DNA of 43,025 nucleotides, taken from positions 1 through 43,025 of the forward strand of contig VFZU01000042.1 of the NCBI GenBank assembly GCA_016870995.1. Reading direction: 5' to 3'. The translations under genes were made by a program, and so were the position numbers. Below the pieces are notes generated by a model. The model was not told the DNA's origin, did no database searches, and worked only from the letters and a program-made list of their open reading frames with translations. Below are positions 16,289 to 25,534 of this stretch, piece after piece (within the stretch, counting starts at the first letter, position 1; each line of letters opens with the position of its first letter). The DNA is from Acidobacteriota bacterium (GTDB lineage Bacteria > Acidobacteriota > Terriglobia > Bryobacterales > Bryobacteraceae).

Positions 16289-17203
16289 ATGGAACTGTTA
16301 CTGCTTGTCGGCTGTTTCCTGTTTGTCCTGATCACAGTTTTGTGTGGTGGCTACTGGTTCTTGAGCAAGCCCGGCACACGAGAACCTTTGGAACCGGCGC
16401 CAGTCTCGATTGGACTGAATCAGGATGATGGACCAATTCGCCAGACACTCGAAAAGATCGGCAGCATTATCCCTCCGGCCAACGACCTCGAACATCCGAT
16501 TCGAAACAGGCTCATGGCAGCTGGCTATCGGGAGCCGGATGCATTGCAGGCGTTTTTTGGAATCAAGGCGGTCTTGGCTCTACTCACGTGCCTCGGCCTG
16601 ATTCTGCTTTGCCTCGGAATGCAGTTGGACTTTCTGACCGCGGTTGTAGCAGCGATTTGTGGAATCGGGATTGGATACCTGATTCCTGAGCGATTGTTGA
16701 AGATGATTGAGCGACGCCGACAGGCTCGGCTACGACAAGCACTGCCGGCAGCGCTGGACCTCATGGTACTGAGCCTTGAGGCAGGCCAAGGGCTCGATAG
16801 TGCCTTGCTTGAGACCAGCAAAGAATTACGCCGGGTCTATCCTGATCTCAGCGAGGAACTTGGCCTGGCGCATCTGGAAATGCGCGCGGGGCAATCGCGC
16901 GCTGATATTCTTGCACGCCTGGCGCAGCGAACCGGCGAAGCAGAGGTTCGCAAGCTGACCAACCTTTTGCTCGACGGCGACCGTTTCGGCACATCGCTTG
17001 GACCAGCCCTGCGAAACCATGCTCAGTACACAAGAGTCAGAAGGCGGCAACTCGCTCAAGAGCAAGCGCGCAAAACGAGCGTAAAGCTTGTTTTCCCGGT
17101 TTTCTTTCTGATCTTCCCTTGTGTTCTGCTTGTCACGCTAGGTCCGGCAGCACTCCGGCTAATGCAGGGGTTGTCGCAGATGATGAATCAAACCGCACCT
17201 TAG
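16289..17203 (+). CDS. tadC: Tad system inner-membrane platform protein TadC (GspF-type)
   Basis: The 304-residue protein is a second GspF-domain membrane protein: an N-terminal span (LLLVGCFLFVLITVLCGGYW), two spans around residues 88-130, the cytoplasmic domain (LPAALDLMVLSLEAGQGLDS, LEMRAGQSRADILARLAQRT, LTNLLLDGDRFGTSLGPAL) and a C-terminal span (LVFPVFFLIFPCVLLVTLGP). The order tadB-tadC is standard. Its stop overlaps the stop of the convergent DHH gene in the four bases TTAG (17200-17203). No pilin, prepilin peptidase, secretin or ATPase gene follows. Confidence 0.88.
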   Translation: MELLLLVGCFLFVLITVLCGGYWFLSKPGTREPLEPAPVSIGLNQDDGPIRQTLEKIGSIIPPANDLEHPIRNRLMAAGYREPDALQAFFGIKAVLALLTCLGLILLCLGMQLDFLTAVVAAICGIGIGYLIPERLLKMIERRRQARLRQALPAALDLMVLSLEAGQGLDSALLETSKELRRVYPDLSEELGLAHLEMRAGQSRADILARLAQRTGEAEVRKLTNLLLDGDRFGTSLGPALRNHAQYTRVRRRQLAQEQARKTSVKLVFPVFFLIFPCVLLVTLGPAALRLMQGLSQMMNQTAP

Positions 17204-18153
17204 AGGCCGCGAAGTTCGGTAACAATTTCGCTGGCTGCTTTACGCGCCGCATCGATCGCGCCCACAGGAAAGCTGATCGCGCCCACCCGTGGATGACCGC
17301 CACCGCCATAGCGCTCGCAGATGCTGGCCAGATTGTGATCCACTTTGATAGCCCAGGGGCTTGAGCCGACACTGACCTTTGTGCGGAAAGTAGACTCGCT
17401 CACCGAAACCGTATAGGTGGAATCAGGGAACAAGTAGTAGGGCACGAACTTGTTATAGCCTTCCAGATCGTCTCCCACCAGATCGAAGAAAATCACTCCG
17501 TTTTCAGTCTTAGCCTTTGCGCCAATCACATCGATGGATCGCATGTGGCGCTGGTACAGAGGCTCGAAAACCGCAGCAATGTCCGGCTGTGCAATGATCT
17601 CTTCGAGGGGCTGTTCCTGCATGGCGCGGATGATGTTCTGCACCATCTCCGATCCCCTGGATGCTTCGATTACCAGCACCAACTTGGTTGCCGCCGCTTT
17701 GAGTTCGACAGCTTCTTTCGGGTTTGCGTATTGTGCTCCGTCAATAATGTCGGCCCATTTGACGAGGTCTTCCAGGTCTGGCGCTTCGTAGCCGAACTGC
17801 TCCCGCACAATGTCGCGAATGAACTTGGTGCAACTACGGTAGCCAGAGTCGAAGAAGTGCAGCGGGTTATGCGAACCGTGAAAGTGCTCCGAATCCTCAG
17901 GAGTAAGAAAAGCGCTCTGATGATGGTCGAACCACCAGGTGAGCTTGGGATTGGATGAGTATTTGAAGTCGACGATGGCGTTTACGTCGCCGTCAAACAT
18001 CGAATCGGCGAATAACTGATCGGCGGTATGAGCCATCCCCCGATATGAGTATTCAGCTTCGGGATGCCGCGTTTCCTTCAGAAAACGGCTGAAATAGGCC
18101 GCGCTGGCAGCCCCGTCGAAGCAATGATCGTGGTACAGAACTCGTACTTTCAT
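17200..18153 (-). CDS. DHH-family phosphoesterase (DHH/DHHA1)
   Basis: The 317-residue protein has the DHH phosphoesterase metal motifs: DHCFDG (residues 9-14), VDFKY (61-65) and FDHHQ (75-79). A C-terminal DHHA1 domain carries the substrate motif YGGGGHPRVGAI. Enzymes with this plan include NrnA-type nanoRNases and pAp phosphatases, which hydrolyse short RNAs or 3'-phosphoadenosine phosphate using Mn2+. The exact substrate here is not determined. It has no signal peptide and is probably cytoplasmic. It is divergent from the aminotransferase gene at 18256, and the 102 bases between them hold a 9-base inverted repeat. Confidence 0.88.
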   Translation of the reverse strand: MKVRVLYHDHCFDGAASAAYFSRFLKETRHPEAEYSYRGMAHTADQLFADSMFDGDVNAIVDFKYSSNPKLTWWFDHHQSAFLTPEDSEHFHGSHNPLHFFDSGYRSCTKFIRDIVREQFGYEAPDLEDLVKWADIIDGAQYANPKEAVELKAAATKLVLVIEASRGSEMVQNIIRAMQEQPLEEIIAQPDIAAVFEPLYQRHMRSIDVIGAKAKTENGVIFFDLVGDDLEGYNKFVPYYLFPDSTYTVSVSESTFRTKVSVGSSPWAIKVDHNLASICERYGGGGHPRVGAISFPVGAIDAARKAASEIVTELRGL

Positions 18154-18224
18154 TCGGTAGTTCCCGAACAGAGCGGGAAAACCTATTAGTATCTGTCATC
18201 CGATGGGTAAAACGCAACTACCGA
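18154..18224. repeat. 9-base inverted repeat in the DHH/aminotransferase divergent promoter region
   Basis: TCGGTAGTT at 18154-18162 and its exact reverse complement AACTACCGA at 18216-18224 are separated by 53 bases. The left arm touches the DHH start codon. They could be paired operator half-sites bound with looping, but with no other evidence chance is also possible. Confidence 0.35.
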
Positions 18225-18243
18225 CTTCGACGCAACGCTTCGA

Positions 18244-18249
18244 TAGAAT
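18244..18249 (+). promoter_or_regulatory. TANNNT -10-like box of the DegT aminotransferase gene
   Basis: TAGAAT ends exactly 6 bases before ATG 18256, the spacing expected of a -10 box when transcription begins at the A of the start codon. No clear -35 or ribosome-binding site is seen. One of a set of similar sites in this window. Confidence 0.4.
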
Positions 18250-18255
18250 CCATTC

Positions 18256-19512
18256 ATGCGTAGAAGACAGTTACTGAGTCTGCCGGCCATGCAGTATGCA
18301 GCCGAAACGGCAAAGGCCACCGATGCGGAAACCGTTCCCAGTTGGCCGGTCTTTGACGAGCGCGAAGAAGACAGCGTCACGCGGGTGCTGAAGAGCGCCA
18401 AGTGGGGGCGTGGCAATGGAACCGCAGTAGCATCGTTCGAAGAACGCTATGCAAACCTGACTGGGGCGAAGCATTGCCTGGCCGTTGCCAATGGAACATC
18501 TGCATTGATTGTTGCCTTGGGAGTTCTGGGAATCGGGCCGGGGGACGAGGTGATCGTTCCGCCATATACGTTTATTGCGACCGTGAATGCGGTGCTGCGC
18601 TTCAATGCCATTCCGATTTTCGCCGATATTGATCCGGCGACTCTGCAAATGGATCCGAAGCGTGTGGAAGAGCAAATCACGCCAAGAACCAGGGCGATCA
18701 TCATGGTGCACATGGCGGGTGGCGTTGGCGAATTGGGCCAGGTGATTGAAATCGGTCGCAAGCGCAATATCCCCGTCATTGAAGATGCGGCGCAAGCGCA
18801 TCTGGCTGAGTGGCAGGGCAAGCATGTTGGGCCGCATGGCACCTTGGGTTGCTTCAGCTTTCAAGCCTCAAAGAACCTGAATTCGGGGGAAGGCGGCGCG
18901 GTGGTAACAAACGACTCTGCGCTGGCTGAAAAGGCTTTCGCATTTCACAACAACTCGCGGGGCCGAACCCAGCCTGGCACAGAGTTTCACTATGAAATGT
19001 CGGGTGCCAATCTGCGCCTGACCGAATTTCAAGGGGCCCTGCTCACGGCTCAGATGTCACGCATTGAAAGTCAGGCATTACGACGGGCTGGGAACGCAAA
19101 GGTTCTCGATCAGATGCTCGGCAAGGTGGATGGCCTGACGCCCTACCGGGTTGCGAAGGACTGCACTCGAAACGCATACCACCTCTACATGTTCCGCTAC
19201 GACGCCGCGAAGTTCGGCGGCAAGCCAAGGGCCGCATTTCTGAAGGCAATGGCCCAACACAAGGTGCCTGCTTCGGCCGGCTACGCGCCGCTGCAGGACG
19301 AGCCATTCCTGCAGAACACCTTCGACTCGCGTGGATACGAATTCGCCTATGGCAAGAACTACTTTAGGAAGTGGCGCAAGCGCAACGACTGCCCTGTAAA
19401 TCGCAAGGCCTGTGGAGAGGCGGTTTGGTTTACGCAGAATCTTTTGTTGGGTGAACCGGCGCTGTTTGCCCGGATCGAAAAGGCAATTGCTGCGTGGGTA
19501 AAGATGGGATAA
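18256..19512 (+). CDS. DegT/DnrJ/EryC1/StrS-family aminotransferase with Tat-like N-terminus
   Basis: The 418-residue PLP enzyme has the family features VANGTSALIVALGVLGI, GDEVIVPPYTFIATVNAVL, IFADIDPATLQMDP, VIEDAAQAHLA and the PLP lysine in SFQASKNLNSGEGGAVVTN. The N-terminus (MRRRQLLSLPAMQYAAETA) is a short twin-arginine-like sequence absent from classical nucleotide-sugar aminotransferases. It may be exported, or this may be only an N-terminal tail. It stands alone, divergent from a DHH gene and 13 bases before an Oar-like receptor gene on the same strand. It is not a close copy of the DegT enzyme at 11085. Its substrate is unknown. Confidence 0.87.
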   Translation: MRRRQLLSLPAMQYAAETAKATDAETVPSWPVFDEREEDSVTRVLKSAKWGRGNGTAVASFEERYANLTGAKHCLAVANGTSALIVALGVLGIGPGDEVIVPPYTFIATVNAVLRFNAIPIFADIDPATLQMDPKRVEEQITPRTRAIIMVHMAGGVGELGQVIEIGRKRNIPVIEDAAQAHLAEWQGKHVGPHGTLGCFSFQASKNLNSGEGGAVVTNDSALAEKAFAFHNNSRGRTQPGTEFHYEMSGANLRLTEFQGALLTAQMSRIESQALRRAGNAKVLDQMLGKVDGLTPYRVAKDCTRNAYHLYMFRYDAAKFGGKPRAAFLKAMAQHKVPASAGYAPLQDEPFLQNTFDSRGYEFAYGKNYFRKWRKRNDCPVNRKACGEAVWFTQNLLLGEPALFARIEKAIAAWVKMG

Positions 19513-19525
19513 AGTTACTCGCTAT

Positions 19526-22500
19526 ATGCGCACCTTCGGGGTGATGGTGCTCTTCGCGTTGCACGCTTGGAGCCAGAATGTTTCCAGCGCCATTAGCGGC
19601 ACCGTAGTGGATCAAACGGGAGCATCTCTCGGCGGCGCGGCGGTGAAAGTAGTCGATGGGGCAACTGGGTTTGAGCGCGATGGCACAAGCAATGAACGAG
19701 GATTCTTCAGCTTCCCCGACCTGAGGACCGGTTCTTTCACGCTCACCGTAAATGCACCCGGCTTTAAGAAGTATCAGCAGCGTGGAATCGAGATCGTCAC
19801 CGGCGAGCAGCGCAGCATGGGTCAGATCCGGCTGCAGGTTGGCGAGACATCGGAAAGCGTGACAGTGACCGCCGAGTCGACGCGCGTCGAACTGGGCTCG
19901 AGCGAAAGATCGGATACTCTCACCGGCAAAGAACTGAATGAGATGGCGCTGAAGGGTCGCGACTTCTTCGACGCCATTGGCTTGATGGCCGGGGTTGTGG
20001 ACGTCGCCGACAACCGCGATGCGCCAGGAGCCGATTCGGTAGGCGGCCTGCATATCGCCGGTGGCCGCAGCGCTTCGAAAAACGTAACCATCGATGGCAT
20101 TACGAGCCTGGACACCGGCTCGAATGGCAGCATGCACACCACGCCCGGCATGGATTCGATTGGCGAGGTTCGAGTATTGATGTCGAACTACGCCGCTGAG
20201 TTCGGCCGCAATTCCGGCGGCAGCATTACCGTCATCACCCGTGGTGGCGGCAAGAAGTTCCGCGGGTCGGTCGGCGCATTTCACCGGCATGAATCGTTCA
20301 GCGCCAACGATTGGTTCAACAACCGCAATGGCATCCAGCGACCGCCCTATCGCTACAACATCGGCAGCTACGCCATCGGAGGGCCAGTCTACATCCCTGG
20401 CAAGTTCAATCGAGACCGCTCAAAACTATTCTTCTTCTTCAATCAGGAGTTGCAACAGCAGAAGGTCGTATTCGGAGCGGCACGCACGGTTCGCGTCCCC
20501 ACGGCGCTCGAGCGGGTAGGCGATTTCTCCCAAACCTTCGATGCAAGTAACCGAATCATCAATATTTTTGACCCACAGGCCAATCAAACCCAATTCCCCG
20601 GCAATCGCATTCCTGCTTCACGATTCAGCGCGGCTGGTAGCAAAGTGCTGGACTTGTTCCCGCTGCCGAATTTCGTCGACCCGCTGGTGAGCCGGCGTAA
20701 CCAATGGAATTACATTTCCAATCTCAGCGGATCCTTTCAGCGGCACTCGGAAACTGGCCGTCTCGACTACGCAGCGCGAAAGAACATGCAGACCTACATG
20801 CGACTCAGCAATAGTTTCGAAGATCAAGCGCCGCCTTATGGGCTCTGGGTTGCCGGAAGCGTGAACTATCCATTAACGCCAATCGTCTACCAGCGGCCCG
20901 GCAGGGCAGGCACGATTTCGAATATTCTGACGATCTCGCCGACGTTGTTTTCAGAAACGATTTTTGGCGCCAGCCAGAACAAACTTACCTTCTATCCGCA
21001 AGATGCGGCCGCCGTGCGGCGCAAGGACCGCGGTATCGATATCGCCCAATGGCGGCCAGATCTGAACCCCGAGGGCTACATCCCCAACATGAGCTTCTCA
21101 AGCGTTCCCAACTTTGCCAATCCCTCGATGAGCAATGGTATCCCCTACTACAACTCGAATACGATCTTCTCGCTGGTGCAGAATTTCTCGAAGATTTGGA
21201 GAACGCACACCATCAAGTTCGGGCTGTACTATGAACGCACGCGCAAAGATCAGAGCGCGAGCGTGGCCACGCGCGGCACGATCAGCTTCAACCGGGACCG
21301 CAACAATCCACTCGACACCAACTACGCATACTCGAATGCGCTCATCGGAACCTATAGTTCTTATACCGAGGCGAGCGACCGGCCTCAGGGCCAGTTTCGT
21401 TTCACGAATCTCGAGATGTTCGTGCAGGATGCATGGCGTGTCAATCGACGCCTGCTGATCGATTACGGGGTTCGCATCTACATGGATCCTCCCCAATATG
21501 ACGCCCGCTCACAACTGGCCAGCTTCTCGCTCGAGAACTACAACCCCGCCAACGCCCCTGTGCTGTTGCGCCCAGGATTACTGGGCACACGACGTGTCGC
21601 AGTTGACCCCGTCTCAGGCCAGACCTTCCCAGAGGGCTTTATCGGGACGTTTTCGCCGGGTCGCGGCAACCCTGCGGAAGGCATGGTCATCGGCGGCAAG
21701 AACGGAGTTCCCGGTGGAATGTACACGCAAGCGCCCATCTATCTGGCTCCACGCATTGGGTTCGCCTGGGATCCCTTTGGCAAGCAGAGGACGGCGATTC
21801 GCGGTGGTGCCGGTCTGTTCTATGACCGGGTGCAGGGCAATCCAACGATGGGCCTGCTCGGCAATCCGCCCACGATCTTCAACCCGACTGTGTACAACGG
21901 CACGCTCGAGAGCCTGGCCGCGACGGACGGCAATGGCATTCTAGCCCCTACTGGAACCGTCACCAGCATGGCTGGCCGTCAGCAGCCGCCAACTACCTAT
22001 AACTTCAGCTTTGGGGTGCAGCATCAAGTTTCGAAAACGCTCATGTTGGACACGAGCTACGTCGGCTCGGTTTCGAACCATCTGCTTTGGGCCCGCAACA
22101 TCAACCCCGTGCCCTGGCGGGCGAACCACCTCGATATCAATCCAGAGAATCAGGACCGTTCGCTCACCACCGGCGCACGGCCGCTTCCCGCTAACTTTCT
22201 ACGCCCAATCCAGGGCTACGGAAACATCAATCTCTTCGAGTTCGCCAGCAATTCGAACTACCACTCGCTGCAATTCTCCACAGGCCAACGTTTTCGCAAC
22301 GGCGTGAACTGGGCTTTTGCCTATACGTTCTCGAAGGCGCTCGGCACAGCCAGCACAGACACCACTGTAGTGAGCTCTTTCTTCGCGCCCCGAGACCGCA
22401 ACTACGGCCCCCTCAACTTTGACCGCAATCATGTCTTCAACTTCCGCTACAACATGCGGCTCCCAATGCTGGGCAAGAAGCTGAACAACCGGAAGGTTGG

Positions 22501-22960
22501 CCTGATCACCGATGGATGGGAATTCGCTGGAATTTCACGAGGACAGAGCGGTGCTCCCATTAGCCCCAGCTACACGCTGGTCACTGGCGTGGACATCACC
22601 GGCACTCCTACAGAAGGAGCGCGCCTGAATCTTCTCAACCCCAGCGCGCCGCCCACAGAACGCTTCTCTGCCCCCGTCCGCGGCGATGGCGGCAACCTAG
22701 GCAGTAATGTTTTGCGCGGACCGAGTTGGTTCAACTGGGACATCTCGGTGTTCCGAAACATCAAGTTCAAAGAGACGCGCAATATGGAATTGCGGCTGGA
22801 GACCTACAACACCTTCAACCATCCGCAGTTCTCGGGTCTCTCCACGCAGGCGCAATTTGAAACGGCGGGAACCAGCACTCAAACCGATACGTTGTTTCTA
22901 CAGCCCACCTCTGCCCGCAGCCCACGCCGCGTGCAGTTGGCGGTGCGATTCAACTTTTAG
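19526..22960 (+). CDS. Oar-like TonB-dependent receptor with carboxypeptidase-regulatory domain
   Basis: This 1144-residue outer-membrane protein has a signal peptide (MRTFGVMVLFALHAWSQ), then a carboxypeptidase-regulatory-like domain at about residues 20-105 (ISGTVVDQTGASLGGAAVKV, ERGFFSFPDLRTGSFTLTV). A plug domain follows at about 130-240 (HIAGGRSASKNVTIDGI, SNYAAEFGRNSGGSITVITR), and then a long beta-barrel with Asn/Gly-rich strands and a C-terminal aromatic end (VQLAVRFNF). Acidobacteria carry many such proteins, which resemble Myxococcus Oar and are thought to import or bind large substrates. No TonB box is obvious to me. Its stop overlaps the convergent transporter stop in TTAG. The substrate is unknown. 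Confidence 0.9.
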   Translation: MRTFGVMVLFALHAWSQNVSSAISGTVVDQTGASLGGAAVKVVDGATGFERDGTSNERGFFSFPDLRTGSFTLTVNAPGFKKYQQRGIEIVTGEQRSMGQIRLQVGETSESVTVTAESTRVELGSSERSDTLTGKELNEMALKGRDFFDAIGLMAGVVDVADNRDAPGADSVGGLHIAGGRSASKNVTIDGITSLDTGSNGSMHTTPGMDSIGEVRVLMSNYAAEFGRNSGGSITVITRGGGKKFRGSVGAFHRHESFSANDWFNNRNGIQRPPYRYNIGSYAIGGPVYIPGKFNRDRSKLFFFFNQELQQQKVVFGAARTVRVPTALERVGDFSQTFDASNRIINIFDPQANQTQFPGNRIPASRFSAAGSKVLDLFPLPNFVDPLVSRRNQWNYISNLSGSFQRHSETGRLDYAARKNMQTYMRLSNSFEDQAPPYGLWVAGSVNYPLTPIVYQRPGRAGTISNILTISPTLFSETIFGASQNKLTFYPQDAAAVRRKDRGIDIAQWRPDLNPEGYIPNMSFSSVPNFANPSMSNGIPYYNSNTIFSLVQNFSKIWRTHTIKFGLYYERTRKDQSASVATRGTISFNRDRNNPLDTNYAYSNALIGTYSSYTEASDRPQGQFRFTNLEMFVQDAWRVNRRLLIDYGVRIYMDPPQYDARSQLASFSLENYNPANAPVLLRPGLLGTRRVAVDPVSGQTFPEGFIGTFSPGRGNPAEGMVIGGKNGVPGGMYTQAPIYLAPRIGFAWDPFGKQRTAIRGGAGLFYDRVQGNPTMGLLGNPPTIFNPTVYNGTLESLAATDGNGILAPTGTVTSMAGRQQPPTTYNFSFGVQHQVSKTLMLDTSYVGSVSNHLLWARNINPVPWRANHLDINPENQDRSLTTGARPLPANFLRPIQGYGNINLFEFASNSNYHSLQFSTGQRFRNGVNWAFAYTFSKALGTASTDTTVVSSFFAPRDRNYGPLNFDRNHVFNFRYNMRLPMLGKKLNNRKVGLITDGWEFAGISRGQSGAPISPSYTLVTGVDITGTPTEGARLNLLNPSAPPTERFSAPVRGDGGNLGSNVLRGPSWFNWDISVFRNIKFKETRNMELRLETYNTFNHPQFSGLSTQAQFETAGTSTQTDTLFLQPTSARSPRRVQLAVRFNF

Positions 22961-23646
22961 CCTTCGATCACTTGCGGATTCGGCGGCGAGTGGCGGTGAT
23001 GGCTCGTGCCGAGATAGCGCTCAATCGCGTGGTGGCTGGCATAAATGAGCGGCGTCAATGCGATCGCGATCCCAAACTTGTACGTGTAGTTCGTGAAGGC
23101 GAGATTCAGAAAATCGCTCGTCTGAATCTTGCCCGGCAACCAGAAGCCAATCCCCAGCACAACGAATGTATCGATCAACTGGGAGACTGCGGTGGAGCCT
23201 GTTGCGCGAAGCCAAAGGAACCGACCCTTAGTGGCGTTGCGGAACAACCAGAAAATGGCGACGTCCACGAGTTGGCTGGTAGCGAAGGCGGTAACGCTAC
23301 CCGCAATGATCCACTGTGACTGCCCCAGCACCGCATTGAATGCTTCGTCCCTGACGGGCGAAATGCTGGCGGCGGGGATTCCCATCGCGACAAAGATGAT
23401 GACGAACGCATAGAGGATCAATCCAACCGTGATCAGGGTGAGCCGCCGCACACCAGAGGGGCCGTAGTTTTCGTTGATCAGGTCTGTGGTGAGAAACACG
23501 ACGGGCCAGGGGATCACCCCAAGGCTCATGATGTAGCCCCCCGCTTGAATCAATTTACCGCCGAGAATTTCGCCAAGGATCGCATTGGCGACGAACAGCC
23601 CGGCCAGGATGAGGTATACGAGATCTTTTCGGTTGCTTAAGTCCAC
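22957..23646 (-). CDS. Queuosine precursor transporter, VUT (YhhQ) family
   Basis: The 229-residue protein has about six membrane spans and the typical VUT/ECF features: LAGLFVANAILGEILGGKLI near the start, FLTTDLINENYGPSGVRRLT and FATSQLVDVAIFWLFRN, then GSTAVSQLIDTFVVLGIGF and NYTYKFGIAIALTPLIY. YhhQ-type proteins take up queuosine precursors such as preQ0 or preQ1 for tRNA modification. I chose the GTG start at 23646 because it gives a short hydrophilic N-terminus before span 1. The C-terminus is His-rich (TSHHRHSPP). It is divergent from yebC with a 51-base gap. Confidence 0.88.
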   Translation of the reverse strand: MDLSNRKDLVYLILAGLFVANAILGEILGGKLIQAGGYIMSLGVIPWPVVFLTTDLINENYGPSGVRRLTLITVGLILYAFVIIFVAMGIPAASISPVRDEAFNAVLGQSQWIIAGSVTAFATSQLVDVAIFWLFRNATKGRFLWLRATGSTAVSQLIDTFVVLGIGFWLPGKIQTSDFLNLAFTNYTYKFGIAIALTPLIYASHHAIERYLGTSHHRHSPPNPQVIEG

Positions 23647-23697
23647 TTGTTTATCTGACGCCTTGCTATAGGATACTGGTGGAAGGTTTTTGAAAAT

Positions 23698-24441
23698 ATG
23701 TCAGGCCACTCTAAATGGCACACCATAAAACACAAGAAGGCGGCAATCGACGCCAAACGCGGGAAAATCTTCACCCGCCTGATTAAAGAAATTGTGATCG
23801 CGGCCCGCAATGGCGGGGATCCGGATATGAATCCACGTCTGCGCACGGCAATCACTGCGGCGAAGGCAGTGTCAATGCCGGCCGACAATATCAAGCGCGC
23901 GGTCATGCGCGGCACGGGCGAGCTCGAAGGCGCGACGATCGAAGAAGTCACCTATGAGGGTTACGGCCCCGGCGGTGCCGCCATCATCGTTCAATGCGCG
24001 ACCGACAACCGGGTCCGCACAGTGAGCGACGTACGCCACATCTTCTCCAAGGCCGGCGGCAACATGGGCGAACCGAATTCGGTGGCCTGGATGTTTGATC
24101 GCAAGAGCCAGGTCTTGATTGAAGGCGACAAGACGAACGAAGAGCAGCTGATGGAGGTTGCCCTTGAAGCCGGAGCTGACGACGTGCAGAATCATGGCGA
24201 CAGTTGGGCAGTGTTGAGCGCCCCCGAAGCGCACGATGCCATTGTGGCCGCACTGGCCAAGGCCAACATCCCCACCATGTCTGCCGAAGTGGGTTTGATT
24301 CCGAAGAACACGATGGCCGTGGAATCGAAGAACGCCGCAGGCATGATGCGTCTTCTCGAGCAGCTCGAGGATTACGACGACACTCAGAACGTCTACACCA
24401 ATTACGAGCCTGACGAGAGCACCGTCGAGGCGATGGGCTAG
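23698..24441 (+). CDS. yebC: YebC/PmpR-family transcription or translation regulator
   Basis: The 247-residue protein is a typical YebC: MSGHSKWHTIKHKKAAIDAK at the start, GKIFTRLIKEIVIAARNGG, PADNIKRAVMRGTG, YEGYGPGGAAIIVQCATDN and the late acidic region (YTNYEPDESTVEAMG). Members bind DNA as regulators, and YebC-type proteins have also been linked to translation of proline-rich stretches, so the role is not settled. A ribosome-binding site (GGAAGG) lies 11 bases upstream. ruvC follows after 6 bases; yebC next to ruvC is a common bacterial arrangement. Confidence 0.95.
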   Translation: MSGHSKWHTIKHKKAAIDAKRGKIFTRLIKEIVIAARNGGDPDMNPRLRTAITAAKAVSMPADNIKRAVMRGTGELEGATIEEVTYEGYGPGGAAIIVQCATDNRVRTVSDVRHIFSKAGGNMGEPNSVAWMFDRKSQVLIEGDKTNEEQLMEVALEAGADDVQNHGDSWAVLSAPEAHDAIVAALAKANIPTMSAEVGLIPKNTMAVESKNAAGMMRLLEQLEDYDDTQNVYTNYEPDESTVEAMG

Positions 24442-24447
24442 TCAGCC

Positions 24448-24918
24448 TTGCGCATCCTCGGCATCGACTGCGGCACGGAACGCACCGGTTATGGCGTAAT
24501 CGAAAGCGATGGCAAGCGACATGCGGCCATTGCTTTCGGCGTTTTGAAGACCAACCCGCGCGAGCCTATGGCGGATCGTCTTTGCACGATTGCCAAAGGT
24601 CTGCGAGAAGTCATTGCAGAGCACCGTCCGAAGGAAGCCGTGATCGAAGAAGTATTTGTGGCTAAGAATTCGCAAAGCGTGCTGAAGCTGGCACAGGTTC
24701 GCGGCGTGGCCATGGTGATGGCGCGTGAAGCACCTATGGAAGTTCATGAGTACAGCCCCCGCGAGATCAAAATGGCAGTGGTTGGCTACGGCAATGCCGA
24801 GAAGGCGCAGGTGCAGTTGATGGTGAGGGCGTTGCTCGGTCTTGACACAGCCCCGCCGGAAGATGCCGCCGATGCCCTCGCCGCAGCCATTTGTCGCGCG
24901 ACAATGAAAAGAGTATGA
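24448..24918 (+). CDS. ruvC: Crossover junction endodeoxyribonuclease RuvC
   Basis: RuvC cuts Holliday junctions at the end of recombination, together with RuvAB. The 156-residue protein has the four acidic residues of the family in GIDCGTERTGYGVI, VIEEVFVAKN and PPEDAADALAAAIC. The start is a TTG at 24448, 6 bases after the yebC stop. It gives the canonical N-terminus RILGIDCGTERTG, and no ATG is available nearby. The stop overlaps the next start (ATGA). ruvA and ruvB are not adjacent. Confidence 0.93.
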   Translation: MRILGIDCGTERTGYGVIESDGKRHAAIAFGVLKTNPREPMADRLCTIAKGLREVIAEHRPKEAVIEEVFVAKNSQSVLKLAQVRGVAMVMAREAPMEVHEYSPREIKMAVVGYGNAEKAQVQLMVRALLGLDTAPPEDAADALAAAICRATMKRV

Positions 24919-25529
24919 TTCGCATCGTCTGTTTGCTGCTCGCCGTCTGGCCGCTGGCCGGGCAGGAGGGGACGATCTTCTATTCGAAGAGCTTCCCAAA
25001 GTCGAAGCCCGAATACATGGAGATCATCATCGAACCGACGGGTGAGGTCATCTACAAAGAAAGCGCCGAAGACGAGCAACCCGTCAAATTCAAATTGATG
25101 CCGGAAGAAGTACAAGCCGTATGGGCTTTGGCCGCCAAAGTGAATTGGTTCGACAAGAAGCTCGAGAGCGGCCTGCCTGTGGCGCGCATGGGCGAGAAGA
25201 CCTACCGCTACGCCAAGGGCGAAACAAAGCACGAGACGAAGTTCAACTATTCTCAGGATCTCGACGCGCAAGCGCTGCAGGACTGGTTTGAAAAGATGAC
25301 GGAAACCGTCAATCTCTATTTCGATCTGGAGCGGACAGCGAAGTTTGAACGGCTGGGCGTGGACCGGGCCCTGTTGCACCTTGAGGCGGCCTGGGACAAG
25401 AAGCGGCTTCTGAGCTATGAGCTTTATTACCCGCTACTGAACCGCATCATCAAAAACGACAGTTACCTGAACATGGCGCGCGACCGTGCTGCGCGGATGA
25501 AGGCCATGTTCGAAGAGGCAAGAAAGTAA
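24915..25529 (+). CDS. Small exported protein of unknown function
   Basis: The start at ATG 24915, overlapping the ruvC stop as ATGA, gives a 204-residue protein with a clear signal peptide (MIRIVCLLLAVWPLAGQ). The frame is open 8 codons upstream but that would cover the ruvC end and weaken the signal. The mature protein is charged and mixed alpha/beta, with no cysteines in the mature part and no motif I recognise. It is flanked by ruvC and deoB on the same strand, 5 bases before deoB. It is probably periplasmic; no function can be assigned. Confidence 0.8.
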   Translation: MIRIVCLLLAVWPLAGQEGTIFYSKSFPKSKPEYMEIIIEPTGEVIYKESAEDEQPVKFKLMPEEVQAVWALAAKVNWFDKKLESGLPVARMGEKTYRYAKGETKHETKFNYSQDLDAQALQDWFEKMTETVNLYFDLERTAKFERLGVDRALLHLEAAWDKKRLLSYELYYPLLNRIIKNDSYLNMARDRAARMKAMFEEARK

Positions 25530-25534
25530 ACGAA

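Noticed and set aside
19430-20290. 286-codon minus-strand frame opposite the Oar-like receptor
   Set aside because: It lies fully opposite clear receptor domains and shows no motif of its own.
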